Position numbers and translations under genes: made by a program. The notes below the pieces were generated by a model. That model ran no database searches. It was not told the DNA's origin and saw nothing but the letters and a program-made list of their open reading frames with translations. DNA of 16,947 bases, from positions 1 through 16,947 of the forward strand of contig JAEMQG010000024.1 in assembly GCA_022758935.1 (NCBI GenBank). The letters run 5' to 3'. Numbering within the stretch: position 1 is the first letter of the stretch; every line of letters starts with the position of its first letter. Of this stretch, positions 7,720-14,253 are shown piece by piece. This DNA comes from Candidatus Nitrosopumilus sp. Lineage in GTDB: Archaea > Thermoproteota > Nitrososphaeria > Nitrososphaerales > Nitrosopumilaceae.

Positions 7720-8394
7720 TCATAGAATTTTATTTCGCTTGTGGAATTTGTTTCGGAATAGAAATGCTATGATAACAGTTCCCACATAAGGCGCAGTCCA
7801 ATATAACCATAAATTATCCAACACGCCTGAGAATAATGCTGGGGCTAATGCCCTAGCAGGATTCATAGAAGCACCGGAAATAAAAGCCAAAAAAAAGATA
7901 TCTAAACCAACAATTCCACCAATCACAATTCCGCCAAATCCTTTTAGTCCTTTTGTGTAAACTACGGTAAAAATCACAGCCATTAACAAAGCAGATGCTA
8001 AAACCTCAATTGAGAATATTAAAAACAAAGGAAAATCATAATTTGGAGCATTTGCCCCAAGATTTACTCCAGTGCCAATAAAACTCATAACAAATAAAGA
8101 ACCAAGTAATGCACCAATAATTTCTGCAGCAAAATAATATACAATTTGAATTTTTGAAATAAATCCTGTAATGTAATATCCAATTGTCACAGCGGGATTA
8201 AAATGTGCTAGTGAGATTTTTCCAAAAGAATAGACTCCAATTATTAATGCAATAAATGGTGCAACTGCAGCAAAAGCAATTCCCAGGGTTCCACCTGTTT
8301 GAACATCATAAACAATGGAACCGGTTGCAAATACAACAAGAATAAAGGTTCCAATTAACTCAACTAGAAAAATTTGTAAATTGGAATAGGCCAT
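7720..8394 (-). CDS. Aquaporin / MIP-family channel, possible arsenite exit channel
   Basis: Six-helix MIP channel of 224 residues with both pore loops intact: FNPAVT (NPA at 66-68) and MNPAR (NPA at 178-180, arginine 181). I anchored it by hand on the NPA motifs to E. coli AqpZ as I know that sequence: the helix-2 filter position (F43 in AqpZ) is P46, the helix-5 position (H174) is I166 and the loop-E position (T183) is A175. The filter would thus be non-aromatic and lack the histidine typical of water-only channels, so small uncharged solutes such as As(OH)3, glycerol, ammonia or peroxide are plausible. The start is ATG at 8394 (TTG at 8397 is also open), overlapping the arsC stop as TGATG, which suggests coupling. 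That pairing recalls S. meliloti aqpS-arsC. Channel identity confident; substrate inferred. Confidence 0.9.
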   Translation of the reverse strand: MAYSNLQIFLVELIGTFILVVFATGSIVYDVQTGGTLGIAFAAVAPFIALIIGVYSFGKISLAHFNPAVTIGYYITGFISKIQIVYYFAAEIIGALLGSLFVMSFIGTGVNLGANAPNYDFPLFLIFSIEVLASALLMAVIFTVVYTKGLKGFGGIVIGGIVGLDIFFLAFISGASMNPARALAPALFSGVLDNLWLYWTAPYVGTVIIAFLFRNKFHKRNKIL

Positions 8395-8798
8395 CAAGTA
8401 TTTTCCCCAAGAGATTGAATTAAAATCAATACTTTTGTTTTTATTTGATCACGGATTTTTCGTACTTCTTCTATTGATTTTCCTTTGGGATCTGGAATTT
8501 GCCAATCAAGAACATCTTTCATAAATAAAGCAGGGCATGATTCTTTGTCAATACATCCCATGTTGATTGCCGTTTCAGATTCACCTATAATTTGTTGAGA
8601 TATGTGTTTTGGTGTGTGATTTTCAATGTCGATGCCGATTTCCTTCATTGCTTGTAATACAATTGGATTTACTTGAGTGCTTGGTTTTGTTCCAGCACTT
8701 AATGCTTCAAATCCTTTTGGCATGTATTTTCTAAAAAACGCTTCAGCCATTTGGCTCCTGCCAGCATTTTCAACACAGACAAAAAGAATTTTTTTCAT
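8394..8798 (-). CDS. arsC: Thioredoxin-type arsenate reductase (LMW-PTP fold)
   Basis: Reduces arsenate to arsenite in the cytoplasm. Counted from the ATG at 8798 the protein has 134 residues, the usual size. It has the phosphatase-loop nucleophile C8 in CVENAGRS (C-x5-R), then the two further cysteines C82 and C88 in GCIDKESCPAL that relay the disulfide in thioredoxin-coupled ArsC (C10/C82/C89 in S. aureus), and the DP loop at D103-P104 in IPDPKGK. These extra cysteines favour arsenate reductase over a plain low-molecular-weight tyrosine phosphatase. An in-frame GTG at 8840 gives a 14-residue extension unlike the family, so I prefer 8798. The aquaporin gene follows with a 1-base overlap; the PiT gene lies 146 bases upstream on the same strand. 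No arsR, arsB or acr3 is seen. Confidence 0.9.
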   Translation of the reverse strand: MKKILFVCVENAGRSQMAEAFFRKYMPKGFEALSAGTKPSTQVNPIVLQAMKEIGIDIENHTPKHISQQIIGESETAINMGCIDKESCPALFMKDVLDWQIPDPKGKSIEEVRKIRDQIKTKVLILIQSLGENT

Positions 8799-8885
8799 AA
8801 CATTTTGAATTGGATTGGGATTTTTTACAGTCTTTGTCACTAGACCAGCAACTTTATGCTCTTGACTTTGTCTCCTTCCATGTAT

Positions 8886-8892
8886 CTTATAA
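8886..8892 (-). promoter_or_regulatory. Possible TATA box for arsC-aquaporin
   Basis: On the minus strand this reads TTATAAG, in the 146-base gap between the PiT stop and the arsC ATG. It is 88-94 bases before the preferred ATG, so it would give a leader of about 60 bases, or it may serve the GTG at 8840. It suggests that arsC and the aquaporin can be transcribed separately from the phosphate genes. Weak evidence. Confidence 0.3.
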
Positions 8893-8944
8893 CGATTTAC
8901 AATATGTTTTGTTTAATTTTAATGTTATCTCAATTGAATATGAC

Positions 8945-9931
8945 TCACACAAAAAGTTTGATCAAAAGCATTGCCAAATACGAAACTCCAGCACTAGCAG
9001 GAATTGTAATAATCCAGGCCCAGACTATTCTTTTGCCTATTCCCCACCTAACTGCAGAAACACGTTTCACCGAACCGGCACCCATGATAGCACCAGAAAT
9101 TGCATGGGTGGTACTTGCAGGAATTCCAGCGTACGCCAAAGCAGCTAAAATTGTTGCACCGCTAGTTTCTGCAGCAAATCCCTGATATGGTTTTAGTTGT
9201 GTTATTCTTACTGCCATTGTTTTTACAATTTTCCAGCCCCCAAAAAACGTTCCAAGACTTATTGCAAGTGCTGCCATTATTATGACATAAAACGGTATGT
9301 CAAATTTTGTGATCACGCCTTCTGTTAACAAAATTAGTGCAATTATCCCCATAGTTTTTTGGCCATCGTTTGCCCCGTGTGTCAGCGAAAAATAAGCCGA
9401 CGACACAAGTTGTAGTTTGCCAAAAACAGAGTTGACTTTGGCGGGCTTTTTGTTTGCAAATATTTTGATAATTAGGGTTGCAAGTAAAAATGCACCAACT
9501 AACCCTACTATAGGTGAAATAATTATTCCAGTTACTACCTTTTCAAGTCCTCCAAAAATTATTGCCTGGGTTCCAGCACCTGCAATACCTGCCCCGATTA
9601 TACCGCCTATAAGGGCATGACTACTCGAAGATGGAAATCCCCACCACCAGGTGATTAGATTCCATGCAATTGCGCCAGATAATGCACCAATTATGATATG
9701 AATTGTTACAAAATCAGGATTGATTATTCCCTTCCCAATTGTTGTTGCTACTGCCACTCCAAAAAGAAATGGGCCAACAAAGTTTGCAGTGGCTGCAAGA
9801 GTCACTGCATGGAGAGGTTTAAGCACTCGAGTTCCAACAACTGTTGCAATGGAATTTGCTGCATCATGAAATCCGTTTATAAAATCAAAAAATAATGCCG
9901 CTATTATTGCGACGATAGCTAGTTCATACAT
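8945..9931 (-). CDS. pit: PiT-family inorganic phosphate transporter
   Basis: Cation-coupled low-affinity phosphate carrier in the cytoplasmic membrane. The 328 residues hold the duplicated PiT architecture: the N-terminal copy has FDFINGFHDAANSIATVVG near residues 16-34 and the C-terminal copy has SLTHGANDGQKTMG near 186-200, the PiT signature GANDxxxxxG. A GFPSSSSHALIGG segment follows the first half and PASTTHAISGAIMGAGS the second. About nine to ten hydrophobic helices are readable. It begins 8 bases after the DUF47 stop, the common DUF47-PiT pair in archaea and bacteria. PiT carriers generally take in arsenate along with phosphate, which may explain the arsenate reductase placed directly downstream. 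Confidence 0.93.
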   Translation of the reverse strand: MYELAIVAIIAALFFDFINGFHDAANSIATVVGTRVLKPLHAVTLAATANFVGPFLFGVAVATTIGKGIINPDFVTIHIIIGALSGAIAWNLITWWWGFPSSSSHALIGGIIGAGIAGAGTQAIIFGGLEKVVTGIIISPIVGLVGAFLLATLIIKIFANKKPAKVNSVFGKLQLVSSAYFSLTHGANDGQKTMGIIALILLTEGVITKFDIPFYVIIMAALAISLGTFFGGWKIVKTMAVRITQLKPYQGFAAETSGATILAALAYAGIPASTTHAISGAIMGAGSVKRVSAVRWGIGKRIVWAWIITIPASAGVSYLAMLLIKLFV

Positions 9932-9939
9932 AATTATCG

Positions 9940-10569
9940 CTAACCGTATTTTAGGACTATATCTTCAATGACATCTGCAACATCTACGCATCTATCAGAT
10001 GCAGTTTCCATTGTTTCATAGATATCTTTCAGTTTAATGATAGTAATAGCATCATTGCTCTCAAAGAGTTTTTCAATAGATTTTCTATACAAATCATCTA
10101 CAGTATGCTCAATATTACTTGTATTTCGGCAATGAGTCATTATATCTTGAGGATTTTTAATATTTTTTAATTTTGATATCATGTATTCGACTTCTTTTGT
10201 TGCATTTACGAGTTCTTTTGCGATTTCTAGTGTGTAAGGTGGCGGAGTAGTAATTTTGTAACTACGCGTTCGTGCAGAAATTCCATCCATAAAATCAATT
10301 ACATCATCTATTTTTGAGGCAATTCTTTGCATGTCTTCACGATCAAAAGGGGTAATGAATGTTTTATTTAGTTCCGCAAAAACATCGCGAGTAAGAATAT
10401 CAGCTTCGCTTTCAAGATTTTTAATTTTTGTGTGTTGTTCGGTATTACTAAGATCTGAAAATAAAATAACTAGTGCCTCAGAAGTTTCCACTGCTTTTTT
10501 TGCCAGATTATCAATAATTGCTAAAATTTCCTTATCGTTTGATTTTATCCAAGAAGGCAAATTTCCCAT
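9940..10569 (-). CDS. DUF47 (PhoU-like) PiT accessory/regulatory protein
   Basis: Cytoplasmic all-helical protein of 209 residues, the usual DUF47/TIGR00153 length, related to PhoU and thought to control or assist the PiT carrier encoded just downstream. Visible features: an N-terminal helix region with IIDNLAKKAVETSEALVILF, then LESEADILTRDVFAELNKTFITPFDREDM, which is the best-known family motif (E-x3-D...FITPFDREDI), and IDDVIDFMDGISARTRSY immediately after. The C-terminal half has a PhoU-like three-helix pattern ending VDVADVIEDIVLKYG. Only 8 bases separate its stop from the PiT ATG. No Shine-Dalgarno is seen; a TATA-like CTATATAG at about 10625-10632 would give a leader of some 30 bases. 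Confident in family and pairing, less so in exact role. Confidence 0.9.
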   Translation of the reverse strand: MGNLPSWIKSNDKEILAIIDNLAKKAVETSEALVILFSDLSNTEQHTKIKNLESEADILTRDVFAELNKTFITPFDREDMQRIASKIDDVIDFMDGISARTRSYKITTPPPYTLEIAKELVNATKEVEYMISKLKNIKNPQDIMTHCRNTSNIEHTVDDLYRKSIEKLFESNDAITIIKLKDIYETMETASDRCVDVADVIEDIVLKYG

Positions 10570-10624
10570 GAATTGGATGAAAGAAACTAGAAGTTAAAAC
10601 TGTTGACCATTGATCATTGTGAAC

Positions 10625-10632
10625 TATATAGA
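10625..10632 (-). promoter_or_regulatory. Possible TATA box of the DUF47-PiT unit
   Basis: On the minus strand CTATATAG lies about 56-63 bases before the DUF47 ATG at 10569. It is the clearest TATA-like element in the 153-base gap 10570-10722. A second AT-rich stretch (TTTTTTATAG, about 10650-10660) is further away. Unsupported by data. Confidence 0.3.
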
Positions 10633-10710
10633 AAGTAAAATCTTTTGGCTATAAAAAATTAATCGTATTCAAAATAATTCTAAAAAACGATCAAATATTT
10701 CAAACATTAT

Positions 10711-10721
10711 AAAATAAAAAA
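10711..10721 (-). terminator. Possible T-run terminator of the interrupted exported-protein gene
   Basis: Immediately after the stop codon at 10723-10725 the minus strand reads TTTTTTATTTT, the kind of T-rich stretch at which archaeal RNA polymerase terminates. Weak in such AT-rich DNA. Confidence 0.3.
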
Positions 10722-10722
10722 T

Positions 10723-11340
10723 TTATTTTCTAAATTCTGGAGCCCATTGATCTGTGTTTTTTAGATCGCTAGAACTAATCATTTTTGCTTTTTCAACTTG
10801 ATTCATTTTTTCCATACCTGGATTCTGTGGAGTATACCCCTTGCATTCAAAACTAAATTGATCCACAAGAACAAACCCTTTTCCAGTGTATCCCTCTTCG
10901 TTATCAGATCTTGTAGTTACAACATAGTTTGTTATTTGACAATCACGGTACTCAAAAGATCGAAGTACATCTCCACCCTTTGCCAAGTATACTGTGACAT
11001 CAAAGAATTTGTAGTTGTATTCAAATCCTGAACTGGCAAAGTATTTTTGGGTTTCATCAGCTGCCGCATATAGATATGGAGTTCCGCCAACAAGTTTTTC
11101 CATTGTGAATGAAGGTTTGGATCTACCAGTTGTCTCACTACTTTCCTGAGACTTTGATTTAGCAGTACCAGAAGATAGAGTTGTGGTTCCATATCCACCT
11201 GTTTGTGAAAATTGCTGAATTGGTACCATCTCACTGCCATCTCTAAATTCAAATAATGCAGTAGTGGTGACGTTTTCTACAAATACCATTTTTGAAGGTT
11301 GTACTGATACTGTTAGTGCCTCGATGTCAACAATTCCCAA
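10723..11340 (-). CDS. Unrecognised exported-type protein, N-terminus interrupted by a stop codon
   Basis: I do not recognise this family. The readable body is 205 residues from a TTG at 11340: LGIVDIEALTVSVQPSK, then a beta-rich region with a Gly/Ser/Thr-rich stretch (residues about 47-75), and two cysteines (in YRDCQITNY and FSFECKGYTP) that could form a disulfide outside the cell. As it stands the protein has no signal. However, the codon directly before the TTG is TGA, and in the same frame upstream lie 21 codons that encode a membrane segment (see 11341-11406) with a well-placed TATA box. I therefore think the original gene ran 10723-11406 and that this body was meant to be exported or membrane-anchored. 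Translation from the TTG at 11340 would give a protein without its targeting segment. Either a pseudogene, a sequencing error, or a re-started gene. Confidence 0.6.
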   Translation of the reverse strand: MGIVDIEALTVSVQPSKMVFVENVTTTALFEFRDGSEMVPIQQFSQTGGYGTTTLSSGTAKSKSQESSETTGRSKPSFTMEKLVGGTPYLYAAADETQKYFASSGFEYNYKFFDVTVYLAKGGDVLRSFEYRDCQITNYVVTTRSDNEEGYTGKGFVLVDQFSFECKGYTPQNPGMEKMNQVEKAKMISSSDLKNTDQWAPEFRK

Positions 11341-11406
11341 TCAGGCAATAGTTGCAAGCGCAATCATACTAATTGCAGTTATAGTAATGACAATCTTGTA
11401 ACTCAA
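11341..11406 (-). pseudogene. Upstream in-frame N-terminal membrane segment ending in TGA
   Basis: Reading from TTG at 11406 gives LSYK, then a hydrophobic run IVITITAISMIALATIA, then TGA at 11341-11343, and with no shift of frame continues as LGIVDIEALTVSV of the 205-residue body. This is what a signal peptide or N-terminal anchor looks like: one basic residue, 17 hydrophobic or small residues, then the mature protein. The frame is closed upstream by TAA at 11419-11421. A TATA box 25-32 bases upstream fits a leaderless start at 11406, not at 11340. Treat it as the true 5' end of the gene, broken by one stop codon. Confidence 0.6.
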
Positions 11407-11430
11407 TATTGTTTGAAATTATTTAAACAG

Positions 11431-11438
11431 TATAAAAG
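11431..11438 (-). promoter_or_regulatory. TATA box of the interrupted exported-protein gene
   Basis: On the minus strand CTTTTATA lies 25-32 bases before the TTG at 11406, the usual leaderless spacing, but 91-98 bases before the TTG at 11340. It therefore supports 11406 as the original start. Confidence 0.5.
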
Positions 11439-11604
11439 ATGATGGATCTGTAACTCGTTTTTGTTACAAGTTTTTCACGTATAAAAAATGTTGAAAATAA
11501 GTTTGAAAATTAGTCACTAAAGATGTTACAATGATATTAAACAGGTATTAGAAAATATAAAACTTGATTTTTAAAAAATGTTTCAAATTTGTAAAATAAA
11601 TTAT

Positions 11605-11633
11605 TTTGGAAATGTCTTAAAATTATTTCCAAA
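11605..11633. repeat. Perfect 9-base inverted repeat downstream of the ABC exporter
   Basis: TTTGGAAAT (11605-11613) and ATTTCCAAA (11625-11633) are exact reverse complements separated by 11 bases, with possible G-T pairs extending the stem at both ends. It lies 75-103 bases past the stop of the permease gene and about 200 bases upstream of the next gene's promoter. Candidate RNA hairpin at the 3' end of the ABC transcript, or a protein-binding palindrome. The 301-base gap 11407-11707 holds this, the TATA box at 11431-11438, and no gene that I can see. Confidence 0.4.
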
Positions 11634-11707
11634 GGTACGATAAAATTATTAAAAACAATGAGTCAAATTTTTAAAATTAATCACATTCCATCATAACTTT
11701 GATTCAA

Positions 11708-12493
11708 TCAAAATGGTTTGTTTACTTCCCGGGTAAACACATAGCTTGCCAAGCCTATCATTACAAGCACAAATGCAAGAATAATCCCAATAGATAGTAA
11801 TGCAGAAATTCCTCCTTCTGTAACTCCTGTCATCATCTCTCGAACTAGCAAAACCGTATAGGTAACTGGATTGAATTTTGCGATGGTGGCCAACCAGTCA
11901 GGCAATAGTTCTAGTGGAAAGAGTGCGGGACTCAACATAAACAAAGGCATTCCAAGAAAATTTATCACCCCCCAAAATGTTTCTTGAGATTTTGCAGTGG
12001 CAGCTACAATAACTGAAATGCCAGAAAAGCCCAATGAGAACAAAATCACAATTGCCATAATTGGTGCAATCATCAGGGGATTTGGAAAATTAACTCCTAT
12101 TGCCAACGCTATTCCCAAAATCAAACTAGCCTGTAATGCAGAAATTAAAGAAATTGCAGACATTTTTCCCAGAGCAATAGACGAACGTGAAATTGGAGAT
12201 GTCAGTGCCTTGTTCATAAAACCATATCTTCTATCCCAAAGAGTATTAACTCCACCAAAAATACTAGTAAAAATCGCAGTCAGTATAATTACGCCGGGGG
12301 CCATAAATTCAATATATTGTCCTTCAAAACCAACTGATTGAATTAATGGCTGAGTTCCTGAAAATGTGTTCCCAATTACAATTATCCAAATTGAAGGTTG
12401 GATTAATCTGATTAAAACTCCACTACGGGATTTTCTGTATCGTTTTAGTTCTCTCCAAAAAATGGTGTAAGTATCATACAATAATGAATTCAT
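11708..12493 (-). CDS. ABC-2 type transporter permease (DrrB-like)
   Basis: Membrane half of an ABC exporter, 261 residues, with six readable hydrophobic helices: about 27-43 (IRLIQPSIWIIVIGNTF), 65-85 (APGVIILTAIFTSIFGG), 110-130, 140-165, 172-195 and 228-252. The loop WDRRYGFMNKALTSPISRSSI between helices 2 and 3 is the ABC-2 family's conserved cytoplasmic motif, and FNPVTYTVLLVREMMTG before the last helix is also typical of DrrB/NodJ-type permeases. The ATG overlaps the ATPase gene's stop by 4 bases, so the two are co-translated and surely form one transporter. The substrate cannot be read from sequence; relatives export antibiotics, lipids or polysaccharides. Confidence 0.9.
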   Translation of the reverse strand: MNSLLYDTYTIFWRELKRYRKSRSGVLIRLIQPSIWIIVIGNTFSGTQPLIQSVGFEGQYIEFMAPGVIILTAIFTSIFGGVNTLWDRRYGFMNKALTSPISRSSIALGKMSAISLISALQASLILGIALAIGVNFPNPLMIAPIMAIVILFSLGFSGISVIVAATAKSQETFWGVINFLGMPLFMLSPALFPLELLPDWLATIAKFNPVTYTVLLVREMMTGVTEGGISALLSIGIILAFVLVMIGLASYVFTREVNKPF

Positions 12494-13485
12494 GCGCGAA
12501 GCCTTTTCATCTTTGCATGTTCTCGTTTTCTATTAAATCCAGTATCGTCGTCTCGGATTTCCCGACCAGTATAAGAAATAAAGACATCATCCAATGTAGG
12601 TCGAGTCAATGAGATCGAAGTAATTTTAATTCCAAGTGCAACGGAAATCTGAAAAATTTTAGGAATTACTTCGGTTCCACTAGATACAAAAAGAGTAAAT
12701 TTATCATTATCTTTGTTTATTTTTTTTACCAAATCTATTTGACTTAATTGAGACAAAAAATCCTCCGAATTTTCATTTTCAAAAGTTAATGATATTATTT
12801 CATTACCCATGGCATTTTTCATGTTTTCTGGAGTATCAATTACCTGAATTTTACCATTATCTATAATTCCAATTCTATCACATAGTTGATCTGCCTCTTC
12901 CATATAGTGAGTTGTAAGAAAGATTGTCATTTGGAATTCTTTGTGGATTTTTTTAATATACTCCCAAATTTTTCTGCGTGTTTGGATATCCAATCCCACG
13001 GTAGGTTCATCCAAAAATAAAACCTTTGGCTGATGCAACAACCCCCCTGCAATATCTAATCGTTTTCGCATTCCTCCAGAATATGTTATTACGGGATCAT
13101 TTTGTTTATCAGATAATTCAATTAGTTCTAGTATATCGTCAATTTTTTTATTGATCTGGTCTTTTGGTATATGATTTAATCTTGCTTGCAAAAGCAAATT
13201 TTCTCTACCTGTTAGATACTCATCTACAGTTGATTCTTGTTGCACATATCCGATGCTTTGACGAACTTGTTTTGGGTGAGTCATTACATCATAACCTGAA
13301 ACTAGAGCATGTCCAGAAGTTGGCTTGAGCAGTGTTGTGAGTATCATTATGGTTGTGCTCTTTCCTGCTCCGTTTGGTCCAAGAAATCCAAAGATCTCGC
13401 CGGCTTTAACCGTGAATGAAACATCATTTACTGCATTTACAGTACCAAAAGATTTTGAAAGTGATCTCGTCTCTACAGAATACAA
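12490..13485 (-). CDS. ABC transporter ATP-binding protein (DrrA-like)
   Basis: Nucleotide-binding subunit of the exporter, 331 residues. It has Walker A GPNGAGKST at 36-44, a Q-loop in GYVQQES at 79-85, the signature YSGGMRKRLD at 135-144, Walker B VLFLDEPTVGLD from 155, and the H-loop TTHYMEEA. After the core of about 220 residues there is a DrrA-type C-terminal extension ending TRPTLDDVFISYTGREI, typical of daunorubicin-resistance-like ATPases. The start is TTG at 13485: an in-frame TAA at 13498-13500 excludes a longer product, and a TATA box 21-28 bases upstream fits a leaderless start here. First gene of the two-gene unit with the permease. Confidence 0.93.
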   Translation of the reverse strand: MYSVETRSLSKSFGTVNAVNDVSFTVKAGEIFGFLGPNGAGKSTTIMILTTLLKPTSGHALVSGYDVMTHPKQVRQSIGYVQQESTVDEYLTGRENLLLQARLNHIPKDQINKKIDDILELIELSDKQNDPVITYSGGMRKRLDIAGGLLHQPKVLFLDEPTVGLDIQTRRKIWEYIKKIHKEFQMTIFLTTHYMEEADQLCDRIGIIDNGKIQVIDTPENMKNAMGNEIISLTFENENSEDFLSQLSQIDLVKKINKDNDKFTLFVSSGTEVIPKIFQISVALGIKITSISLTRPTLDDVFISYTGREIRDDDTGFNRKREHAKMKRLRA

Positions 13486-13505
13486 TACTTGGATCGCTTA
13501 TCTCA

Positions 13506-13513
13506 ATTATAAA
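13506..13513 (-). promoter_or_regulatory. TATA box of the ABC exporter
   Basis: On the minus strand TTTATAAT lies 21-28 bases before the TTG start at 13485. Sequence and spacing are identical to those of the sufB TATA box, supporting a leaderless mRNA and the TTG start. Confidence 0.55.
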
Positions 13514-13564
13514 TTGCTAAGCGTTAAAAAAATAATTGTCTCATAAAAAATTTAAGGGCCTTTT

Positions 13565-13572
13565 GAGGTGAT
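13565..13572 (+). promoter_or_regulatory. Perfect Shine-Dalgarno of the zinc-ribbon mini-gene
   Basis: GAGGTGAT, complementary to the conserved archaeal 16S rRNA 3' end, lies 6 bases before the ATG at 13579. It stands out in a region of mostly leaderless genes and is the main reason to believe the 31-residue reading frame. A leader must therefore be present; TTAAAAAAATA at about 13524-13534 could be the TATA element. Confidence 0.7.
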
Positions 13573-13578
13573 TAGAGT

Positions 13579-13674
13579 ATGAAAGGACTTTGCCAAAAAT
13601 GTCACACGTCAAATACAGAGATAACAATTGAAAAAGGAATTCCTGTTTGTTTGAAATGTGGTAAAAAGACATAA
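13579..13674 (+). CDS. 31-residue zinc-ribbon protein
   Basis: A small gene easily missed by length filters. It reads MKGLCQKCHTSNTEI, then TIEKGIPVCLKCGKKT and TAA. Two CxxC pairs, C5/C8 and C24/C27, 15 residues apart, form a minimal treble-clef or rubredoxin-like zinc knuckle; the chain is basic. A perfect Shine-Dalgarno precedes the ATG, and the frame lies in a gap between two minus-strand genes, divergent from the ABC exporter. Such tiny zinc ribbons in archaea bind nucleic acid or proteins, but nothing here tells which. I recognise the fold pattern, not a named family. Confident that it is a real gene because of the cysteine pattern and the ribosome binding site together. Confidence 0.75.
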   Translation: MKGLCQKCHTSNTEITIEKGIPVCLKCGKKT

Positions 13675-13713
13675 AAAATCATAGTCAGTAATTTTGGAGA
13701 AAAATATAAAAAT

Positions 13714-14166
13714 TTATACGAGTTTTTTGTATTCTTCTTTTGTCATTCCAAGAATGAGTTTTTCACCTATTCCCCAAACTTCTGATTTAGAAACTACTTT
13801 AGAGTGAAGTAACCCATCACTGATTTCAATTGAATCCAATTCATTTGTATCGTGATTTTTGTGTAGTCGTTTTACTTTACCTATCTTGTGACCATCGATG
13901 TCAATTACTGGAATTCCGGTTCGTATAGGCGGTCTGCTAAGTAGCAAAGTTTCTTTGGTGAATTTGTCAATGTAATCTTCAGAAAGGAAATAGTCCTTGT
14001 TGAATCCCTGATGAATGGTCACCCCTGTTACTGTGAGAGTATCTTGGCTAAGGTGAATGTGTTTAATTTTTCCATATTCTATGCCTTCTCTATCAATGAC
14101 TTTTTTTCCAATCAAGTCACTAGCTGTTATCATATTAGCAGGCACGTTTTCTAGTTTGACTGACAT
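13714..14166 (-). CDS. Tandem PRC-barrel domain protein
   Basis: A 150-residue soluble protein of two PRC-barrel-like halves. The first, about residues 13-75, begins SDLIGKKVIDREGIEYGKI and has the usual G-K-x-V-x-D-x-x-G-x-x-x-G-K pattern. The second, about 81-148, has TGIPVIDIDGHKIGKVKR and ends GMTKEEYKKLV. PRC barrels occur in RNA-processing (RimM), photosynthetic and many uncharacterised archaeal proteins, where they act in binding rather than catalysis. No catalytic residues stand out and no signal or membrane segment is present. The ATG at 14166 is preceded by an AT-rich TATGATAA at about 14189-14196, well spaced for a leaderless start. Stand-alone gene, facing the zinc-ribbon gene. 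Confidence 0.8.
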   Translation of the reverse strand: MSVKLENVPANMITASDLIGKKVIDREGIEYGKIKHIHLSQDTLTVTGVTIHQGFNKDYFLSEDYIDKFTKETLLLSRPPIRTGIPVIDIDGHKIGKVKRLHKNHDTNELDSIEISDGLLHSKVVSKSEVWGIGEKLILGMTKEEYKKLV

Positions 14167-14253
14167 ACATCATGATATTCAGATTTGCTTATCATACCAA
14201 ATATCAGAATTTTCTAGCAATGAGGTTAAATTACTTGACAGAAATATTGCTAC

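Noticed and set aside
8799..8840. GTG-started N-terminal extension of ArsC (14 residues)
   Set aside because: The extension has no counterpart in the family; the ATG at 8798 gives the usual MKKILFVC start. I cannot exclude GTG completely.
10932..11252. 106-residue open frame on the minus strand in another frame of the interrupted exported-protein gene
   Set aside because: It overlaps the body of the 205-residue frame, which continues smoothly on both sides and links in frame to the upstream membrane segment; the alternative frame has no start signal or recognisable domain.
11341..11343. TGA as selenocysteine codon
   Set aside because: It would fall in a signal/anchor segment, no selenoproteins are known to me from this archaeal group, and no suitable RNA structure was seen.
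11997..12341. 114-residue open frame on the plus strand inside the ABC permease
   Set aside because: Antisense shadow of a typical ABC-2 permease with helix pattern and overlap to its ATPase gene.
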